This document shows, piece after piece, positions 34,590 through 43,308 of a DNA stretch of 64,000 bases. Under the pieces are notes generated by a model. That model saw only the letters and a program-made list of their open reading frames with translations. It was not told the origin of the DNA and searched no databases. The position numbers and the translations under genes are program-made. Source of the stretch: Bacillus_AB infantis_B. Its GTDB lineage: Bacteria > Bacillota > Bacilli > Bacillales > Cytobacillaceae. Numbering within the stretch: position 1 is the stretch's first letter; the number at the start of each line of letters is the position of its first letter. The stretch spans positions 310,001-374,000 of the forward strand of contig NZ_VTER01000006.1 of the NCBI RefSeq assembly GCF_008180445.1, in the 5' to 3' direction.

Positions 34590-35486
34590 GTGGCAATAAA
34601 AAATAAATATATCTTTCTACTGAAACTTGCCCTGCCAGCCTTATTTTTCATTGTCTTAGGCTATGAGGCAAAAGGCATGCTCTCCAAATTGGACTGGGAT
34701 GCTTCTGCCGGATTGGCCCGCAGTCTTTCATTCCTGGATTTGCTCTATATATTTACTCTTGGAATCGCCGCCCTTACTCCTATGTACTTTTATGATGTTG
34801 TATTGCTTCAGATGTTTTCTGTCCATATACCGAAAACAAAATTATTCTTTTATTCACTTTCAGCAAACGCGTATTCCAATATCGTGGGTCTGGGCGGCAT
34901 AGCAGGGGCCACCCTCAGGACATATTTCTATAAGAAATATCTTCCAAAGGACAGTCCGCTGGTCTTGACGGCTGCCAAGCTCTCGTTCTTCTTTTTAACA
35001 GGTCTTTCTTTTTTTGCAATTGCTGTTCTAACCAATTCTGCAGGGCCGCTGGATGGCTGGGAGAGTGTGCCCTTATGGGCGATTGCACTTTACAACCCGT
35101 TTTTTTTGGCACTTTACTGGCGCCGGAAGCCTTTTTGGGATATTCCAGGAAACCGGAAGGGCTTTGTATCTGAACTGGTTGCCATTTCAATCTTTGAATG
35201 GCTGTTCATCGTCCTATGCATATGGGGGATATCCCATACAATCGGGGTGAACATATCCTTTTTTCAGCTGTTCCCAATCGTCATCATCGCGCTGTGTACT
35301 GGAATTATCAGCATGATTCCGGGCGGTGCGGGATCATTTGATCTGATCTTCCTCTTAATGATGCAGAGGGAGGGGGTTGCAGGTGAAGCTGCCATGCTTA
35401 TCCTGTTTTTGTACAGGCTCAGCTATTATCTATTCCCAGTTCTTCTGGGAACACCGTTTATTCTAAAAAAAATACTGGGAAAATAA
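34590..35486 (+). CDS. UPF0104 / MprF-type flippase-domain membrane protein
   Basis: 298 residues with six or seven helices of the lysylphosphatidylglycerol-synthase transmembrane region (PF03706). Conserved patches LGGIAGATLRTYFYKKY (about 107-123) and ISMIPGGAGSFDLIF are present. It lacks the C-terminal aminoacyl-transferase half of MprF, so it is a stand-alone flippase-type protein, for example moving an unknown lipid. GTG start preceded by GGGAGGAGG. It is transcribed away from the leader-yidC unit, so the two share the 168-base intergenic region. Confidence 0.8.
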   Translation: MAIKNKYIFLLKLALPALFFIVLGYEAKGMLSKLDWDASAGLARSLSFLDLLYIFTLGIAALTPMYFYDVVLLQMFSVHIPKTKLFFYSLSANAYSNIVGLGGIAGATLRTYFYKKYLPKDSPLVLTAAKLSFFFLTGLSFFAIAVLTNSAGPLDGWESVPLWAIALYNPFFLALYWRRKPFWDIPGNRKGFVSELVAISIFEWLFIVLCIWGISHTIGVNISFFQLFPIVIIALCTGIISMIPGGAGSFDLIFLLMMQREGVAGEAAMLILFLYRLSYYLFPVLLGTPFILKKILGK

Positions 35487-35524
35487 AAAGGCTGCCCTCA
35501 TAACGGACAGCCTTCAATTTTTAT
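35486..35524. terminator. Bidirectional terminator
   Basis: AAGGCTG-CC-TCATAAC-GG-A-CAGCCTT hairpin, with T5 on the plus side and T5 on the minus side, between UPF0104 and bioY. Confidence 0.85.
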
Positions 35525-35528
35525 CATA

Positions 35529-36107
35529 TTATGCAGACTCTTTTACTGCGGGTCCTGAAGTGAAGAGGAGCCTTGCGCTTACAAGCCTGCGCCTTACAAT
35601 GATCCCGGCCCAGGCTGCCAGGGCCGCTTTTATGACTCCTACAGCAAGGAAAGGCGTAAATCCTCCTGCAAATGCAGCACCCCATCCAAGCCCCGCTGCA
35701 ATCTTAAGCCAGGCAGTTCCAAAGATCAGGGTTACGAACATCCCGATTATGTTGGCCACTAAAGCATGCTTGAAGGTAAAACCCGTTTTTTCAATATACA
35801 GCCCGGTGATAAAAGCGGCAGGAATAAAGCCGACAAGATACCCTCCCGTTGGACCGGCCAGCTTTGAAATGCCTCCTGAAAATTCAGCAAAAACAGGAAC
35901 ACCGGCAGCGCCGATAATCAGATAAAGAATAACCGATAAAGTTCCGTAACGGGAGCCAAGTATGGTAGCTGCCAGTCCGATTGCCAGCGTCTGGCCGGTA
36001 ATTGGCACGAGAGGCAGCGGGACAGTAATCTGTGCCAGCACCCCGATGATCGCTGCAAATAATGCAGTCACAATCATTGACCTAAGTTTAAGTTGATCTT
36101 TCGTCAT
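35529..36107 (-). CDS. bioY: Biotin transporter BioY
   Basis: 192 residues, six helices, with the BioY motifs ITVPLPLVPITGQTL (about 27-41), GPTGGYLVGFIPAAF and a C-terminal FLAVGVIKAALAAW. BioY is the substrate-binding protein of the ECF biotin importer or works alone. It starts at ATG 36107 (another ATG at 36110 is also possible), seven bases after AAGGAG. A BirA-like operator lies in its promoter region. No biotin-synthesis genes are nearby, so the gene senses external biotin on its own. Confidence 0.93.
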   Translation of the reverse strand: MTKDQLKLRSMIVTALFAAIIGVLAQITVPLPLVPITGQTLAIGLAATILGSRYGTLSVILYLIIGAAGVPVFAEFSGGISKLAGPTGGYLVGFIPAAFITGLYIEKTGFTFKHALVANIIGMFVTLIFGTAWLKIAAGLGWGAAFAGGFTPFLAVGVIKAALAAWAGIIVRRRLVSARLLFTSGPAVKESA

Positions 36108-36122
36108 CATGATTCTCCTTTT

Positions 36123-36153
36123 CAGTAAACTATAATCTTATGTATGTTAACAA
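36123..36153 (-). promoter_or_regulatory. Candidate BirA operator of bioY
   Basis: TTGTTAAC-15-GTTTACTG on the minus strand, near the Bacillus BirA consensus TTGTTAAC-N15-GTTAACAA. The left arm is perfect, the right arm has three mismatches. It lies just downstream of the predicted promoter, so BirA with biotinyl-AMP could block it. Confidence 0.6.
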
Positions 36154-36157
36154 TTAA

Positions 36158-36186
36158 AATGTAAACCTTTCAGAATTTAATGTCAA
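36158..36186 (-). promoter_or_regulatory. bioY promoter
   Basis: TTGACA (perfect) -17- TACATT on the minus strand, with the predicted start close to the BirA-like site. Confidence 0.7.
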
Positions 36187-36215
36187 CCAAAAAATATATA
36201 AGTTTACTTAAAAGT

Positions 36216-36241
36216 AAAGTCCGGCTTCATGAAGCCGGACT
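36216..36241 (-). terminator. Terminator of the DUF1906 gene
   Basis: AGTCCGGCTTCA/TGAAGCCGGACT, a perfect 24-base palindrome, followed by TTACTTTT on the minus strand. Confidence 0.8.
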
Positions 36242-36248
36242 GACGGTT

Positions 36249-37025
36249 CTACTTCCATATATATTCAATCATACGCCCCTTAAATAGATTGGTATCAATA
36301 TTGCAGGCTTCGGCATCTAGTCCATATTGCCAGCCCAACACAGCTGACCCTTCCGGTGCTTCCGGACTGTAGGCAGGTGCCTCGCTTTCAGTGGAAATCC
36401 CAGCTTGAGGATAAGCTGTCCAAATAATTACATTCTCCTTCAATCCCGCTGAGTCTGCGGCAGCATTATTATAAGCGGCATACAGAGTGCTGTTGCTGGA
36501 AAAAACACCATAAATCCCTGCCTCATATGGAGATTCACTCATAGCGCCGTAATAGCCTCTAATAAAGTCAGAGTCAACCGGATAGTCAGGTTCTATATCA
36601 GCAAAAATGGCTGTACCATCCGGAACCCCCAGCTCACTGGCAAGCTGAATCCCCAGATTCCCTATTTCTGTTCCATTTTCCATGCCTGTAGCATCTGTGA
36701 ATTGGTTATTGATCAGCAGGATTCCGGCATTATTGGATTGCAGAAAGGCCGCTTCCTCTTTTGTCAGTCCTTGTGAAACTCCTTCTTTAGTTCCCAGATA
36801 TCTTCCCCAGATCTGAGGGTTCCCAAAGTTATCTCTAACACAGGAAAATAGTTCCTCTGTCGTCAGGCTGGCGGAATCGACTCCCCACACCACCGATTCG
36901 GGATCGGTCTCATTTCCGCCGCTGTCATCTCCCTTTGAAGGACCCCAGTGGAAAATAATAAAAGGAATGGCCGCTATCAGAAGGACCGGGATCAATACAG
37001 CAAAGAACTGCTTCCAATTAATCAT
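36249..37025 (-). CDS. DUF1906 glycoside-hydrolase-like protein, membrane anchored
   Basis: 258 residues: an N-terminal signal anchor (about 5-27, FFAVLIPVLLIAAIPFIIF), a Gly/Asp-rich linker, and a DUF1906 domain (Rv2525c-like, GH25-related) from residue 45 with VWGVDSAS, FGNPQIWGRYLG, GTAIFADIEPDYP (acidic catalytic-type motif) and terminal WQYG. These proteins are thought to act on cell-wall or spore polysaccharides outside the membrane, without proven activity. Single gene with its own terminator. Confidence 0.85.
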   Translation of the reverse strand: MINWKQFFAVLIPVLLIAAIPFIIFHWGPSKGDDSGGNETDPESVVWGVDSASLTTEELFSCVRDNFGNPQIWGRYLGTKEGVSQGLTKEEAAFLQSNNAGILLINNQFTDATGMENGTEIGNLGIQLASELGVPDGTAIFADIEPDYPVDSDFIRGYYGAMSESPYEAGIYGVFSSNSTLYAAYNNAAADSAGLKENVIIWTAYPQAGISTESEAPAYSPEAPEGSAVLGWQYGLDAEACNIDTNLFKGRMIEYIWK

Positions 37026-37246
37026 CTGTCACACTCCTTTCATCGTTACATGATATTCTCAGGCCCGGGAGTGTGCTTGGGCTGTCAAAGATTCTGAGCC
37101 GGTTGCAGGGCTTTATAAGAGTAAATAGCTTTAAGTTGGGGTATCATCGTAAAAGATGAACCATTTTGGAGAAAGCTCCGGGATGATTCCTTCCATGAAT
37201 TGGCTTATAATAGATTTATTCTTAAGAAGCAAGGGAGGAATTCTGT

Positions 37247-37792
37247 ATGAAAAAAGCATTAATCAATATTGATTACACTTATGATTTTGTAATCGGAGCC
37301 CTGCCGTGCGGCAAGCCTGCCCAGGAAATCGAAGAATACATAACAAACCTTACTGAGACCTTCATAAAGGAAGGGCATTATACCGTTTTTGCCATTGATC
37401 TGCACAAAGAAAATGATCCTTTTCATCCTGAAACAGAGCTATATCCGCCCCATAACATAGAAGGGACTAAAGGGCGGGATTTATATGGCAGCCTGAAAAA
37501 TGTGTTTATGCAGCACCAGAGTAAGGAAAATGTCTACTGGATGGACAAAACGCGCTATAGCGCCTTTGCAGGAACCGATCTCGAGCTTAAGCTGCGGGAG
37601 CGGGGGATAGAAGAACTCCACCTGGCAGGTGTCTGTACCGATATCTGTGTTCTTCATACAGCTGTGGATGCTTATAATAAAGGCTTTAAAATCATCGTGC
37701 ATGAGAAGGCGGTCGCAAGCTTTAACCAGGCAGGCCACAGCTGGGCCCTGGAACATTTTAAAGGCAGCCTGAATGCTTCGGTAATACAGTAA
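37247..37792 (+). CDS. pncA: Nicotinamidase (isochorismatase-family cysteine hydrolase)
   Basis: 181 residues. The catalytic Asp is D9 in NIDYTYDF, the Lys is in WMDKTRYSAF and the nucleophilic Cys in GVCTDICVLHTAVDAY, the isochorismatase/nicotinamidase triad. It hydrolyses nicotinamide to nicotinate in NAD salvage. It is the first gene of an operon with pncB (16 bases downstream) and nadE, giving the complete nicotinamide-to-NAD path. GGGAGG precedes the ATG; a TATAAT box lies 36 bases upstream. Confidence 0.92.
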   Translation: MKKALINIDYTYDFVIGALPCGKPAQEIEEYITNLTETFIKEGHYTVFAIDLHKENDPFHPETELYPPHNIEGTKGRDLYGSLKNVFMQHQSKENVYWMDKTRYSAFAGTDLELKLRERGIEELHLAGVCTDICVLHTAVDAYNKGFKIIVHEKAVASFNQAGHSWALEHFKGSLNASVIQ

Positions 37793-37808
37793 TCTTTGGA
37801 GGTAGGAC

Positions 37809-39272
37809 ATGACTGGAAAGTATATGGACGACAGTATGACTCTTCATACTGACTTATATCAAATCAATATGGCTGAAACTTACTGGGAGGATGGTGTACA
37901 TAACCGTAAAGCGGTTTTTGAACTGTTTTTCCGTAAACTTCCGTTTGGGAACGGCTATGGTATTTTTGCCGGCCTTGAAAGGGTGATAAGCTATCTGGAA
38001 GATTTCCGTTTTACAGAAAGTGATATTGCTTATTTAAGGGATGAGCTTCACTATAGGGAAGATTTCCTGGAGTATCTGGCTGGATTGCGATTCACCGGGT
38101 CTGTCCGTTCCATGGCAGAAGGTGAACTTGTTTTCGGAAACGAGCCGATCATGAGGGTAGAGGCCCCGCTTGCCCAGGCGCAATTGGTTGAAACGGCGCT
38201 TTTGAATATTATTAATTACCAGACTCTCATTGCAACCAAGGCTTCCCGCATCAAGCAGGTGGTCGGCGAGGAAACGGCAATGGAATTCGGAACGAGAAGA
38301 GCACAGGAAATGGATGCTGCGATCTGGGGAACAAGAGCAGCCTATATAGGAGGCTTCAATGCTACCTCCAATGTGCGGGCAGGCAAGCTGTTCGGCATCC
38401 CTGTTTCCGGTACACATGCACATGCGCTTGTACAGGCTTACCGGGATGAATATACAGCATTCCACAAATATGCACGCCGGCATAAAGACTGTGTATTCCT
38501 GGTAGATACTTATGACACCCTGAAATCCGGTGTTCCAAACGCCATTAAGGTTGCGAAGGAACTTGGCGATAAGATCAACTTTATAGGGATAAGGCTGGAC
38601 AGCGGCGACCTTGCCTATCTTTCAAAAGAAGCCAGAAGGATGCTGGATGAAGCCGGGTTCCCTAATGCAAAGATAGTGGCATCCAATGACCTCGATGAAT
38701 ACACCATCATGAACCTGAAAGCCCAGGGAGCAAAAATAGACACATGGGGCATTGGGACAAAGCTTATCACAGCTTATGAGCAGCCTGCACTCGGTGCCGT
38801 TTATAAGCTTGTATCCATTGAGGACGAAGAAGGCAACATGAAAGACACCATCAAAATCAGCGGCAATCCTGAAAAGGTCACAACCCCTGGCCTGAAAAAG
38901 GTTTACAGAATCATCAATACGGCTAATCAAAAATCAGAGGGCGACTATATTGCCATGGAGCATGAACGGCCTGAAGAAGAAGAAAGGCTGAAAATGTTCC
39001 ATCCGGTCCATACCTTTATCAGCAAATTCATCACCAGCTTTAAGGCACAGGAGCTGCATCATGATATTTTCCGTGATGGCAAGCTTGTATATGAAACCCC
39101 TGAGCTTAACAAAATACAGGCTTTTGCAAAGAGCAATCTGCATGTGCTCTGGGATGAATATAAGCGCTCCCTCAATCCTGAGGAATATCCGGTCGATCTG
39201 AGCACATTATGCTGGGAAAATAAAATGCGCAATATTGAGCAAGTCAGAGAAAAGGTGAAACGGAATCAATAA
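37809..39272 (+). CDS. pncB: Nicotinate phosphoribosyltransferase
   Basis: 487 residues, the length of the longer Gram-positive PncB. Motifs are LHTDLYQINMAETYW at the start, EFGTRRAQ, the phosphoribosyl-site RLDSGDLAYLSKEAR and GIGTKL. The enzyme makes nicotinate mononucleotide from nicotinate and PRPP. GGAGG is six bases before the ATG at 37809. It is the middle gene of the pncA-pncB-nadE operon. Confidence 0.95.
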   Translation: MTGKYMDDSMTLHTDLYQINMAETYWEDGVHNRKAVFELFFRKLPFGNGYGIFAGLERVISYLEDFRFTESDIAYLRDELHYREDFLEYLAGLRFTGSVRSMAEGELVFGNEPIMRVEAPLAQAQLVETALLNIINYQTLIATKASRIKQVVGEETAMEFGTRRAQEMDAAIWGTRAAYIGGFNATSNVRAGKLFGIPVSGTHAHALVQAYRDEYTAFHKYARRHKDCVFLVDTYDTLKSGVPNAIKVAKELGDKINFIGIRLDSGDLAYLSKEARRMLDEAGFPNAKIVASNDLDEYTIMNLKAQGAKIDTWGIGTKLITAYEQPALGAVYKLVSIEDEEGNMKDTIKISGNPEKVTTPGLKKVYRIINTANQKSEGDYIAMEHERPEEEERLKMFHPVHTFISKFITSFKAQELHHDIFRDGKLVYETPELNKIQAFAKSNLHVLWDEYKRSLNPEEYPVDLSTLCWENKMRNIEQVREKVKRNQ

Positions 39273-39287
39273 AGGAGGAGAAACAAA

Positions 39288-40112
39288 ATGAATCTGCAAA
39301 AAAGAATTATGGAAGAGTTGAATATTAAGCCAGAAATTAATCCTTCTGAAGAAATCAGAAATAGAGTCCAATTCTTGAAGGATTACCTGGTGGCCTCCAA
39401 GGCAAAAGGATATGTGCTCGGAATCAGCGGGGGCCAGGATTCAACCCTTGCCGGCAGGCTGGCCCAGATGGCAGTGGAGGAATTGAGGAGTGAAGGGCAT
39501 GAGGCACGCTTCATAGCCGTCCGCCTTCCGTATGGAGTGCAGCAGGATGAGGATGACGCGCAGCTTGCTCTTTCATTTATCAAGGCTGACTCAGAATACT
39601 CTTTCAATGTAAAAAATGCTGTAGATGCCGTTAAAGAAGAATTTGACACAATCACAAAAGGCGAGCCTTTGTCTGATTATCATAAGGGTAATGTAAAAGC
39701 CAGGATGCGCATGATTGCCCAGTATGCTATTGGCGGCCAGGAAGGACTACTTGTCATCGGCACAGACCATGCAGCAGAGGCAGTTACCGGCTTCTTTACG
39801 AAATATGGCGACGGCGGAGCAGATATACTTCCTCTCACAGGCCTCACGAAACGCCAGGGGAAGGCGCTCCTGAAGGAAATGGGTGCAGAAGAACGCCTCT
39901 ACCTCAAGACTCCTACTGCCGACCTTCTTGATAATAAGCCGGGACAGGCGGATGAGACTGAGCTGGGGATCAGCTATGATGAGCTCGATGATTACCTGGA
40001 AGGAAAAGAGGTTTCATCTGAATCAGCAGAAAAGATTGAACAAAGATACCTGATCACCGAACATAAAAGACAGCTGCCTGCTTCCATGTTTGACAGCTGG
40101 TGGAAAAAATAA
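39288..40112 (+). CDS. nadE: Ammonia-dependent NAD+ synthetase
   Basis: 274 residues, the short ammonia-dependent type without a glutaminase domain. The PP-loop is GISGGQDSTLAGR (about residue 45); other signatures are RMRMIAQYAIGG, GTDHAAEAVTGFFTKYGDGGADI and PTADL. It amidates deamido-NAD to NAD, the last salvage step. It is the last gene of the operon; a terminator follows after 49 bases. Ribosome binding site AAAGGAGG. Confidence 0.96.
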   Translation: MNLQKRIMEELNIKPEINPSEEIRNRVQFLKDYLVASKAKGYVLGISGGQDSTLAGRLAQMAVEELRSEGHEARFIAVRLPYGVQQDEDDAQLALSFIKADSEYSFNVKNAVDAVKEEFDTITKGEPLSDYHKGNVKARMRMIAQYAIGGQEGLLVIGTDHAAEAVTGFFTKYGDGGADILPLTGLTKRQGKALLKEMGAEERLYLKTPTADLLDNKPGQADETELGISYDELDDYLEGKEVSSESAEKIEQRYLITEHKRQLPASMFDSWWKK

Positions 40113-40159
40113 AAAACGGACCAATGGCAGAAATGCCGGACGGAGCCAGTAAATACTAA

Positions 40160-40191
40160 TAAAAAGCCGTCCAATCAGTGGACGGCTTTTC
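40160..40191. terminator. Bidirectional terminator
   Basis: AAAAGCCGTCCA-ATCAG-TGGACGGCTTTT between nadE and the converging membrane protein gene. Confidence 0.9.
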
Positions 40192-41241
40192 TTACTTTGG
40201 AAGCCTGGATTTAAGTTCTTCGGCGAATGCCTGCGGATCATCAGCATCCAGAACAATCCGGTCAGCCTGCTGGACAATTCCGAAAGGCATCAGTACTTTC
40301 CCAGGCTCCTTAAGCCTGATTTCGATCTGCGGCTTTTCCTGCATAAAGTCAATAGCCCTTGCATCATAGAGAGTTTGCAGTTCTGTTTTTGTAAACTTTT
40401 CGGGACCTTCGTAAAAAGATATGCTCTCAATATTGCCGAGTTTCACTTCCATGCTTTTAGAAAGACCTGTTTGCAGCAAAAGGACTTCTTGTGTCAATAG
40501 ATAAGGGGTCAGCCGCATGGCATGCAGCTCTGCGATGAAATACAATACTGCATACACATTCAATATAAGAAGAATATAAGAAATAGCCGCATTCCATTGA
40601 TGCAGAAAGAAGTGCAGTCCAACCGATTCCAAAACTGTTGCATGAATCAGCATGATATAAACGGCCGATGAGCTTTTCTTTTTATGATAGGTAAATACAG
40701 TGCCAGTGTCTGTGACAGGCTTTCTTTTCCAAGAAAATAAGGAATAGTGGAAAAGGGCGATTTCAGACATTAAAAGCCTGAGAGCCGCTGAATCAGAAAA
40801 ATGTTTTTCTGCGGTTTTTTCAAGATTATATTTCAGGAAAGAATCTTGGCGGTTCCGCTCTTTAAGTTCTTTAAAAAACCGCCAAAATTTTTCTTTGTTT
40901 CCCAGCAGTGCTGCTGAGAGGACAAAGACTTCTCCCAGAACAAGCATAAAACGCAGCATATTGGCTGATTGCAGATGCCCGTCAGGGATGATGAGTTGCG
41001 AGAGCCCATAAGCGGCAAGAAGGACGGGGCTTAAGTACAGAATAGAGTGTTTTTTCCTTAGAAGGAGAAAATAAACCATAGCTGGCAGGACAATATACAA
41101 ATCCACCAACGTGCCCCAATAAACTCCCTTAGGGACAGGAGCTAAATAAGATGTCCGATAAAGCAGGCAGTTTGCTGCGATAACCATGCCTGCAAGTACT
41201 GCAAAAATACTTTTATCATACCTTTTAATGGACAACAACAT
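40192..41241 (-). CDS. Hypothetical polytopic membrane protein
   Basis: 349 residues from ATG 41241 (GAGGTGA five bases upstream). The N-terminal half has about four membrane helices (for example FAVLAGMVIAANCLLY and ILYLSPVLLAAYGLS), a charged middle, two more helices (SYILLILNVYAVLYFIAEL), and a soluble C-terminal end with KEPGKVLMPFG. I do not recognise a family; the helix pattern with a beta-rich cytosolic C-terminal domain could be a PH-like tail. It converges on nadE. Confidence 0.7.
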   Translation of the reverse strand: MLLSIKRYDKSIFAVLAGMVIAANCLLYRTSYLAPVPKGVYWGTLVDLYIVLPAMVYFLLLRKKHSILYLSPVLLAAYGLSQLIIPDGHLQSANMLRFMLVLGEVFVLSAALLGNKEKFWRFFKELKERNRQDSFLKYNLEKTAEKHFSDSAALRLLMSEIALFHYSLFSWKRKPVTDTGTVFTYHKKKSSSAVYIMLIHATVLESVGLHFFLHQWNAAISYILLILNVYAVLYFIAELHAMRLTPYLLTQEVLLLQTGLSKSMEVKLGNIESISFYEGPEKFTKTELQTLYDARAIDFMQEKPQIEIRLKEPGKVLMPFGIVQQADRIVLDADDPQAFAEELKSRLPK

Positions 41242-41425
41242 AGTTCTCACCTCATTTCCATTATATAGGAAACAAGGGAGTGCAAGAAGGTCTTTGATTG
41301 CAGCTTTGTGAAAAGTTTATGAATATTTGACTTCTTTTCCAAGTTTCATCAGAGAGGGTAAATCCCGCAAAAATGGCCAATATTTACCGCTGGCTCCGAG
41401 ACTATCTATCTGGTTAAATAGCAGT

Positions 41426-42049
41426 ATGAAAACATTACTGAAATATTCTATCATTTTATTGCTTTCCGTCACCTTTGTCTTTGGAACACGCTTAACAGCG
41501 GACGCTTCAACCGTACATACTGTACAAAAAGGGGATACGATGTGGAAAATAGCCCAGCAGTACCAGGCGGGCATCACAGAAATCATCAATCTGAATTCAC
41601 ATATCACAAACCCTCATTTTATTTATCCTGGCCAGAGGATCACCATTCCTTCCGCAGCAGCCGAACAATCAGCCGAAGAACAGGTAGTCCAGCTGGTAAA
41701 CAAAGAAAGGGCGAAATACGGCCTGAAGCCTTTAAAGTCCAATTGGGAGCTTTCAAGGACGGCAAGGTACAAATCACAGGATATGATCAGCAGAAACTAT
41801 TTTGACCACAACTCTCCAACCTATGGTACGCCGTTTGATATGATGAAGAGCTTTGGAATCTCCTACAGGACAGCAGGAGAAAATATCGCTGCCGGCCAAT
41901 CCACACCTCAGGCAGCAGTCACCGCCTGGATGAACAGTGAAGGCCACCGCAAAAACATCCTCAGCAGCAGCTTCACCGAAATCGGCGTCGGATACGCCAA
42001 AGGAGGCAGCTACGGCCATTACTGGACACAGATGTTTATTGGGCGATAG
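41426..42049 (+). CDS. Secreted LysM-CAP domain protein (SafA/YkwD-like)
   Basis: 207 residues: a signal peptide (MKTLLKYSIILLLSVTFVFG, cleavage near residue 27), one LysM domain (about 29-72, VQKGDTMWKIAQQYQAG, HITNPHFIYPGQRI) and a C-terminal CAP domain (84-205, LVNKERAKYGLKPL, GENIAAGQSTP, HRKNILSSSFTEIGVG). LysM binds cell-wall GlcNAc. CAP proteins of spore formers are linked to spore-coat and germination roles, but the function here is not shown. No good Shine-Dalgarno is seen before the ATG. Confidence 0.88.
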   Translation: MKTLLKYSIILLLSVTFVFGTRLTADASTVHTVQKGDTMWKIAQQYQAGITEIINLNSHITNPHFIYPGQRITIPSAAAEQSAEEQVVQLVNKERAKYGLKPLKSNWELSRTARYKSQDMISRNYFDHNSPTYGTPFDMMKSFGISYRTAGENIAAGQSTPQAAVTAWMNSEGHRKNILSSSFTEIGVGYAKGGSYGHYWTQMFIGR

Positions 42050-42686
42050 GAAGGCATTGGCGGCTGTTAACGTGAACGAATAAAGGGCCAAGCTCTCATT
42101 CAGTGACAATATCGAGTAATATACATTCCAGCGGCCATCAGTTAAGCTAAGGCTATATAAAACAGCAGATTGTTTCTCATAAAAAAAGGGTTCCAGCCTA
42201 GTGCGCTGAAGCCCTCTGTTTCGTAAAATGCTCACCAGAGGGGCTTAGTCGGCTGAACTAGAACCCTCTGTTTCGTAAAATGCTCACCAGAGGGGCTTAG
42301 TCGGCTGAACTGGAACCCTCTGTTTCCTGAAATGCTCACCAGAGGGTCTTAGTCGGCTGAACTGGAACCCTCTGTTTCGTGAAATGCTCACCAGAGGGTC
42401 TTAGTCGGATAATATGAAGCACTCTAATCCGAGAAATGCTAGGCAGAGTGTCTCAAATGGATGATATGAAGCACTCTGATCCGAGAAATGCTAAGCAGAG
42501 TGTCTCTGGTAGAATACATCAGGCACTCTGATCTGAGATCTTAATTTCTCCACTAATCGGAACCGCCTTTGTTTTATCAAATAGGTTTCAAGATATCCTT
42601 CCTTCCAAGCAGAAAAAAACAAAAATTTCAACATATTCCCTTTCCCAATCTCAACCACCCGGCAAACATAAAGGCGGAGGTCCCTT
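42050..42686. other. Convergent intergenic region with the 52-bp array
   Basis: 637 bases between the CAP and cupredoxin genes. About 42050-42190 shows no obvious gene. 42190-42575 holds the 52-bp hairpin repeats and their flanks; 42576-42686 is AT-rich without features. I found no ORF with a ribosome binding site and no classic terminator. Confidence 0.6.
42190..42575. repeat. Tandem array of 52-bp hairpin units
   Basis: Units begin at 42212, 42264, 42316, 42368, 42420, 42472 and 42524, an exact 52-base period (last unit has lost its right arm). Each of the first six can form a hairpin: CCCTCTG...CAGAGGG in units 1-4 and CACTCT...AGAGTG in units 5-6, with GAAATGCT or AAAATGCT kept in the loop. 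The period is not a multiple of three, so the array does not encode a repeated protein. The left arm and right arm changed together between the two subfamilies. Confidence 0.9.
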
Positions 42687-43142
42687 TCAATCCACAACAA
42701 TATACCCGATCATCGGCCCGTTGCTGTCTCTATCAGGATGGGTAAGGCAGACCAGGCGGTAAATGCCTTCTTTATCAATCTTGACCGGAACTGATGTTTC
42801 ACCGCCTTTTTTCACAATCCCTTTTATATCAGTTCCTTCAATGATGAATGGATGCTCCATGCCGTTGATGCCGGAAATCTTTAAAACGACCTCTTCGCCT
42901 TCCTTGATGAAAATCGTTCCAGGATCCCAGCGGTATGCTTCAAGTTCCTTGCCATCAGGCAGCGTCGCCTTGAATTCGCCAGTGACCATGTGTATTTCCC
43001 TTGGTGCCGTCGCTGCTTTATCCTGGCTGAACACACTTAAGCTGTCCTTCCCCAGAAAAAACCAGCCTGCTGCCGACACGACAGCTGCCAGCAGAACCAG
43101 TGCGAAAATAACGGTACTTCTTTTTAAAACTAAAAATGGCAT
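42687..43142 (-). CDS. Membrane-anchored cupredoxin-domain protein
   Basis: 151 residues with an N-terminal anchor helix (about 11-30) and a cupredoxin domain. The likely copper ligands are H97 (MEHPF), C132 and H135 (VCLTHP) and M144 (NGPM), in the type I copper order. It faces outside and could shuttle electrons or deliver copper. GGGGG lies before the ATG at 43142; the longer open frame to 43385 is not used since it lacks signals. Another copper-related gene (SCO family) is at 49.9 kb. Confidence 0.8.
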   Translation of the reverse strand: MPFLVLKRSTVIFALVLLAAVVSAAGWFFLGKDSLSVFSQDKAATAPREIHMVTGEFKATLPDGKELEAYRWDPGTIFIKEGEEVVLKISGINGMEHPFIIEGTDIKGIVKKGGETSVPVKIDKEGIYRLVCLTHPDRDSNGPMIGYIVVD

Positions 43143-43308
43143 ATAAGATCCCCCTTTGAATTGATCTATATTAAAGATATGCCAGGGGGACGGGGGAACT
43201 TGTCTTATTGCACAAAATATTTTTAATTTTTGTTCCAGCTGGGTAAAAGGCATAAAACAGGAAAGTTTCACCACACTATTCAGGACAACAATTTTGGCGA
43301 GGTGTAGT

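Noticed and set aside
42212..42575. CRISPR array
   Set aside because: The whole 52-bp unit is conserved, including what would be the spacers, the units drift gradually, and no cas gene is near.
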